From the NCBI RefSeq assembly GCF_024519315.1, contig NZ_JANIIC010000082.1, positions 1 to 36,792 of the forward strand: a stretch of 36,792 nt of DNA. Reading direction: 5' to 3'. The notes beneath the pieces are model-generated. The model saw nothing but the letters and a program-made list of their open reading frames with translations. It was not told where the DNA came from and made no database searches. The position numbers and the translations under genes are program-made. This DNA comes from Streptomyces malaysiensis subsp. samsunensis. GTDB taxonomy: Bacteria > Actinomycetota > Actinomycetes > Streptomycetales > Streptomycetaceae. This document shows positions 34,396-36,792 of this stretch, in pieces. Position 1 is the stretch's first letter. The number at the start of each line of letters is the position of its first letter.

Positions 34396-34911
34396 ATGAT
34401 GCGTCGAACGTCATCCAGCGCCGTCCTCACCGTTGTTGTCGCTGCCGTGTTCGTGGCTCTCACTTCGTGTTCCTCGGATTCTTCGGACGGGCCCTCCGCC
34501 AAGGGCCGGCCCAGCGGGTCCAGCTCCGGTTCACCGGTGTCCGACCCCGCGCCGACTCCCCCGGAGACGGCCACGCCGTCGCCCTCGCCGACCGGGCCGT
34601 GCGCCGACGGGACGTGCGAGATCGAGGTCGCCGTGGGGGATGTCGTGACAGTGCCGGCGACGTACGGCCTCGGGCGGATCAAGGTGACGGCGATTACTGG
34701 CGGCGAAGTCGACATGGTCGCGCAGCTGACGGGGTCGGGCTACAGCGTTTCAGGTTGTTCCGGTGGCGGCGGCGTGTCATCGGAGGGCGGAGGCGGCGTC
34801 GGTCTGAGCTGCGGTGAGGGACCGGCCGCGACCATCAACGACGCCATGAGCCTGGAGGTCCTCAAGATCCACGACACCACCGCCGTCCTCCGTATCGAAC
34901 CCGCCGGGTGA
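34396..34911 (+). CDS. Small secreted lipoprotein of unknown function
   Basis: This 171-aa protein starts (ATG 34396 or the adjacent ATG 34399) with RRTSSSAVLTVVVAAVFVAL and a TSC lipobox, so Cys should be lipidated. A Ser/Pro/Gly/Thr-rich linker (about 26-65) follows, then a small beta-rich domain with a CADGTCEIEV pair and Gly-rich loops carrying two more Cys (SGCSGGGGV, GLSCGEGP), perhaps two disulfides. DVVTVPATYGLGRIKVTAIT suggests a beta-barrel or Ig-like fold. It appears alone; function unknown. Confidence 0.8.
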   Translation: MMRRTSSSAVLTVVVAAVFVALTSCSSDSSDGPSAKGRPSGSSSGSPVSDPAPTPPETATPSPSPTGPCADGTCEIEVAVGDVVTVPATYGLGRIKVTAITGGEVDMVAQLTGSGYSVSGCSGGGGVSSEGGGGVGLSCGEGPAATINDAMSLEVLKIHDTTAVLRIEPAG

Positions 34912-35011
34912 CGTACGGCTTGGCCCTTGGGTGTCAACGGTCTTTGAGATCGCCATGTAGGTGGTGGTCGGTGGATGTCCGGGCTGGTGGACATGTGATT
35001 CCCGGGTGGGG

Positions 35012-35241
35012 TCAGTTCAGTGGGATCACTACCTTTCCGGCAAGGGCTTCGGCGAGGCGGTGTGAGTCGCCCTCGGCCGGGACGAGGTGTGCGTGGTGCA
35101 GGTGGCGGTGGCGAGCGTCTTAGGCATGATCGAGTCGAAGCCTGAGAGGTGGATGTTGCTGATCACGGCCACAGATCGGCGTTCGTAGGCGGCATCGATG
35201 ATCCGGTAGAAGGCTTCGGCGACGTCCTGTCCGGCGGGGAG
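35012..35241 (-). mobile_element. IS21-family helper ATPase (IstB) C-terminal remnant
   Basis: The minus strand reads LPAGQDVAEAFYRIIDAAYE, RRSVAVISNIHLSGFDSIMP and KTLATAT. After a shift and small loss it continues LHHAHLVPAEGDSHRLAEAL and AGKVVIPLN with a stop at 35012. This is the last third of an IstB protein (…SNxHPSGFDxIMPKTLATATVDRLLHHAH…GDSHRL). Walker motifs and the IstA transposase are absent, so it is immobile. Confidence 0.75.
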
Positions 35242-35776
35242 CATATGGCCGTGCATCTCGTACATCTGCACCGGCGCGCCGACGAGCTCTGTGAAGAGAT
35301 ACGGATCGATCGAAGCGTAAGCCTCTGACTCGTGCGCCGTCGCGAGGCGGGCTCGCATCATCTCGATACGCAGATCCATAACTGCGGTGACGGTGTGCGC
35401 GAGCTCGGAGCTGCCGCCCGCGGCGTAGAGCGCTCGCGTGAACGCGAGCCCGGTCGGGGTGGCGAGCGCCGTCACCGCCTGAACCATGCACAGGACCTCC
35501 GCGCCGCCCGAGGCGATCTGCACCCACGACGTCTCCGCCTGCTTCGCCAGCGCTCGCACGAGCCCCGCCACCACCTCCGGTAGGCACCGCACCCGCACCA
35601 GCCACAACTGCCGCCCCACCGCCTCCGACCGCACCGCACCGCACCGCACCGCACCGCACCGCACCGACCACCCGAACTCCCGCCTCGTTCCGCAGCCGCG
35701 TGTACCGGCGCGCCACTGTCTGGTCCGAAATCCCCAGCAGCAGCCCGCGTTCCCCGAGGCCATCCCCCCTGGCGGT
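35242..35776 (-). pseudogene. AsnC/Lrp-type regulator remnant, split by a pentanucleotide repeat, with unassigned sequence after it
   Basis: From 35752 down one frame gives ERGLLLGISDQTVARRYTRL and RNEAGVRVVG, the recognition helix of an AsnC/Lrp helix-turn-helix. The sensor (RAM-type) part RQLWLVRVRCLPEVVAGLVR and SWVQIASGGAEVLCMVQA (35613-35476) is in another frame. The (GCACC)7 run lies between the halves. There is no start codon and the first helix is missing. After 35476 a stretch reading AHTVTAVMDLRIEMMRARLA is unassigned, then the IstB remnant begins. The helix-turn-helix half happens to be in frame with the phosphoesterase stop codon upstream. Confidence 0.6.
35631..35665. repeat. Pentanucleotide microsatellite (GCACC)7
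   Basis: Seven perfect copies of GCACC lie side by side, flanked by partial copies (CGACC before, GACCA after). On the minus strand the unit is GGTGC. It lies inside the AsnC/Lrp-like remnant. A 5-bp unit shifts the frame whenever its number changes by a value not divisible by three. Confidence 0.95.
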
Positions 35777-36780
35777 TCAGTCGGGCAGCTCGTTCAGAAC
35801 CAGCCCCAATTCGGCCGCCAGGTCGATCGTTCGGCGCGGTGTTGGGCACTGCCTGGCCAGGCTGGTTTGGTCGAGGCGGCCGTTACGGGCTTGGAAGAGA
35901 ACCTTCGCAGCAGGATGCTGGCACAGTTCGTTCGGAGTGAGTTCGCTGGCGACTCGATGCGCTGTGGCGACCAGAGTGGGGAATGTCGACTCCAGACCCG
36001 CGGCCCACTCTTGGAGCGCCTCCAGCCACCGGTGTGCCGCTGGGTCAGATGTTGAAGAGAACCGCTCTATCGCATGAGCCAGCTCCGGCCAAGTGGAGTC
36101 ATGCCAAGGCTTGGTCTTCAGGACGGGCAACTGCCACTGGCGCTTGATGGTCGACCAGTGGTCCCCGTGCGCCTTCACCGAGTGGACCGTGAACCCTGGG
36201 ACACATAGTGCGGTCAGGTTCCAGCCGTGGCAGGCACCGGTGTCGAGACCGAAAATCCTGCCGTCGCGGATCATCGGTTCCCGGCCGGTTACGTGATGGC
36301 CGAACACCACCGGCTTTGCATCGATGTAGTGCTCATGCCAATAGCCGTCGGGAACAGTGCCGTGAGCTCTCGTTCACCCCTCGTCGAGCCACAGAGGATC
36401 TCCTCCCGCTGGTGCGACAGCGGGACTCCGGACAGCATCGCGGCGTGGACAACACGGACGTGCTCGTTCTCGAAGTAGTACGGCAGAGCCCGCATCCATT
36501 CGACCGTTTCGGCGTAGCGGTCGCCGAGCTGCAAGCGCGTGATCTCCTGCGCGTAGGAGAAGATCTCGCGCACGTGCTTTCGCTCATGGTTGCCCATGAC
36601 CACGACCGAGTTCAGACGTTCACGGAAAAGCCTGACCACAGCACCGGGCACTGGACCTCGGTCGACCAAATCACCGACGCTGACCAGCAGGTCGTCCGGT
36701 TGGATGTCGACTTCATCAAGCAGTTCGAGCAGCTCGTCGAAGCAGCCATGGATGTCGCCGATGACGATCGTACGCCGCAT
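35777..36780 (-). pseudogene. Calcineurin-like metallophosphoesterase (PPP-type) with one frameshift
   Basis: ATG 36780 opens MRRTIVIGDIHGCFDELLEL, with the phosphoesterase metal motifs GDIHG (8-12), VGDLVDRGP (near 35-43), MGNHERKH (near 61-68) and VVHAAML (near 110). At 36350-36352 the frame breaks after LTALFP. One added C (TTCCCCGACGG) continues it as DGYWHEHYIDAK and VVFGHHVTGREPMIRDGRIF then GLDTGACHGWNL, which holds the final GHH and the family's GLDTG block. The C-terminal 120 residues (to ELPD at 35777) are a helical extension of unknown use. It would be about 334 aa if repaired and would act on phosphoproteins or dinucleotide polyphosphates (ApaH-like). The upstream region is outside the window. 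Confidence 0.85.
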
Positions 36781-36792
36781 GCGGGCGATCTT

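Noticed and set aside
35631..35665. Possible CRISPR or iteron array
   Set aside because: The unit is 5 bp without spacers, so it is a simple microsatellite.
35660..35779. Stop-codon readthrough joining the phosphoesterase to the AsnC-like helix-turn-helix
   Set aside because: The two are in frame across one TGA, but the upstream protein already has a natural end and the downstream piece is a frameshifted fragment; chance is more likely.

Overview
The window is high-GC actinobacterial DNA, almost certainly Streptomyces or a close relative. The evidence is the strong G/C third-position bias, GTG/TTG starts, CebR-type boxes next to a GH6 cellulase, an AllR-type allantoin locus, and SpoIIE/PP2C phosphatases. 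It reads as an accessory, possibly chromosome-arm region: catabolic islands separated by eroded genes and transposase scraps. No rRNA, tRNA or CRISPR array was seen.

Layout. 1-1.7 kb: end of an O-methyltransferase cut by IS5- and IS630-type transposase remnants, then unassigned DNA. 1.7-9.05 kb: a xylo-oligosaccharide-type island on the minus strand (lipoprotein binding protein, two CUT1 permeases, GH3 glycosidase) with a divergent LacI regulator and two matching inverted-repeat operators. 9.06-11.3 kb: a decayed LacI-family gene and a secreted GH6 cellulase behind CebR-like boxes. 12.3-13.3 kb: an in-frame chimera of a GH62-type secretion leader and an N-terminally truncated SDR epimerase. 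13.3-21.7 kb: an allantoin locus (allantoicase, allantoinase, allantoin/hydantoin racemase-like protein, NCS1 permease, IclR regulator, ACT-domain malic enzyme, glycerate-kinase remnant, decayed second IclR gene) tied together by seven related 15-bp operators. 21.9-27.8 kb: a ribose-type sugar ABC locus (LacI, binding protein, ATPase, permease) plus an unrecognised 449-aa protein, with every regulator/transport gene damaged and two identical operators before lacI. 28.3-34.9 kb: two PP2C phosphatases flanking a cytokinin-dehydrogenase-like FAD oxidase, then a small lipoprotein. 35.0-36.8 kb: IS21-helper and AsnC/Lrp remnants, a (GCACC)7 microsatellite, and a calcineurin-like phosphoesterase.

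How it works together. The first island imports and cleaves plant-wall oligosaccharides, and the GH6 enzyme attacks cellulose outside the cell. The second takes up allantoin and opens it to allantoate and then ureidoglycolate plus urea; the malic enzyme carries the same operators and so appears to belong to the same regulon, probably handling malate made from glyoxylate.

Caution. Six genes that are otherwise full length are each broken by one missing base, and each case is explained by shortening a homopolymer by one. The glycerate-kinase remnant shows a seventh. This suggests base-calling error as much as biological decay, and should be settled before calling these genes dead. I did not find a clearly new defence or biosynthetic system. 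The best novel leads are the allantoin regulon with its malic enzyme and cysteine-lacking racemase, the GH62/SDR chimera, and the unrecognised 449-aa protein.
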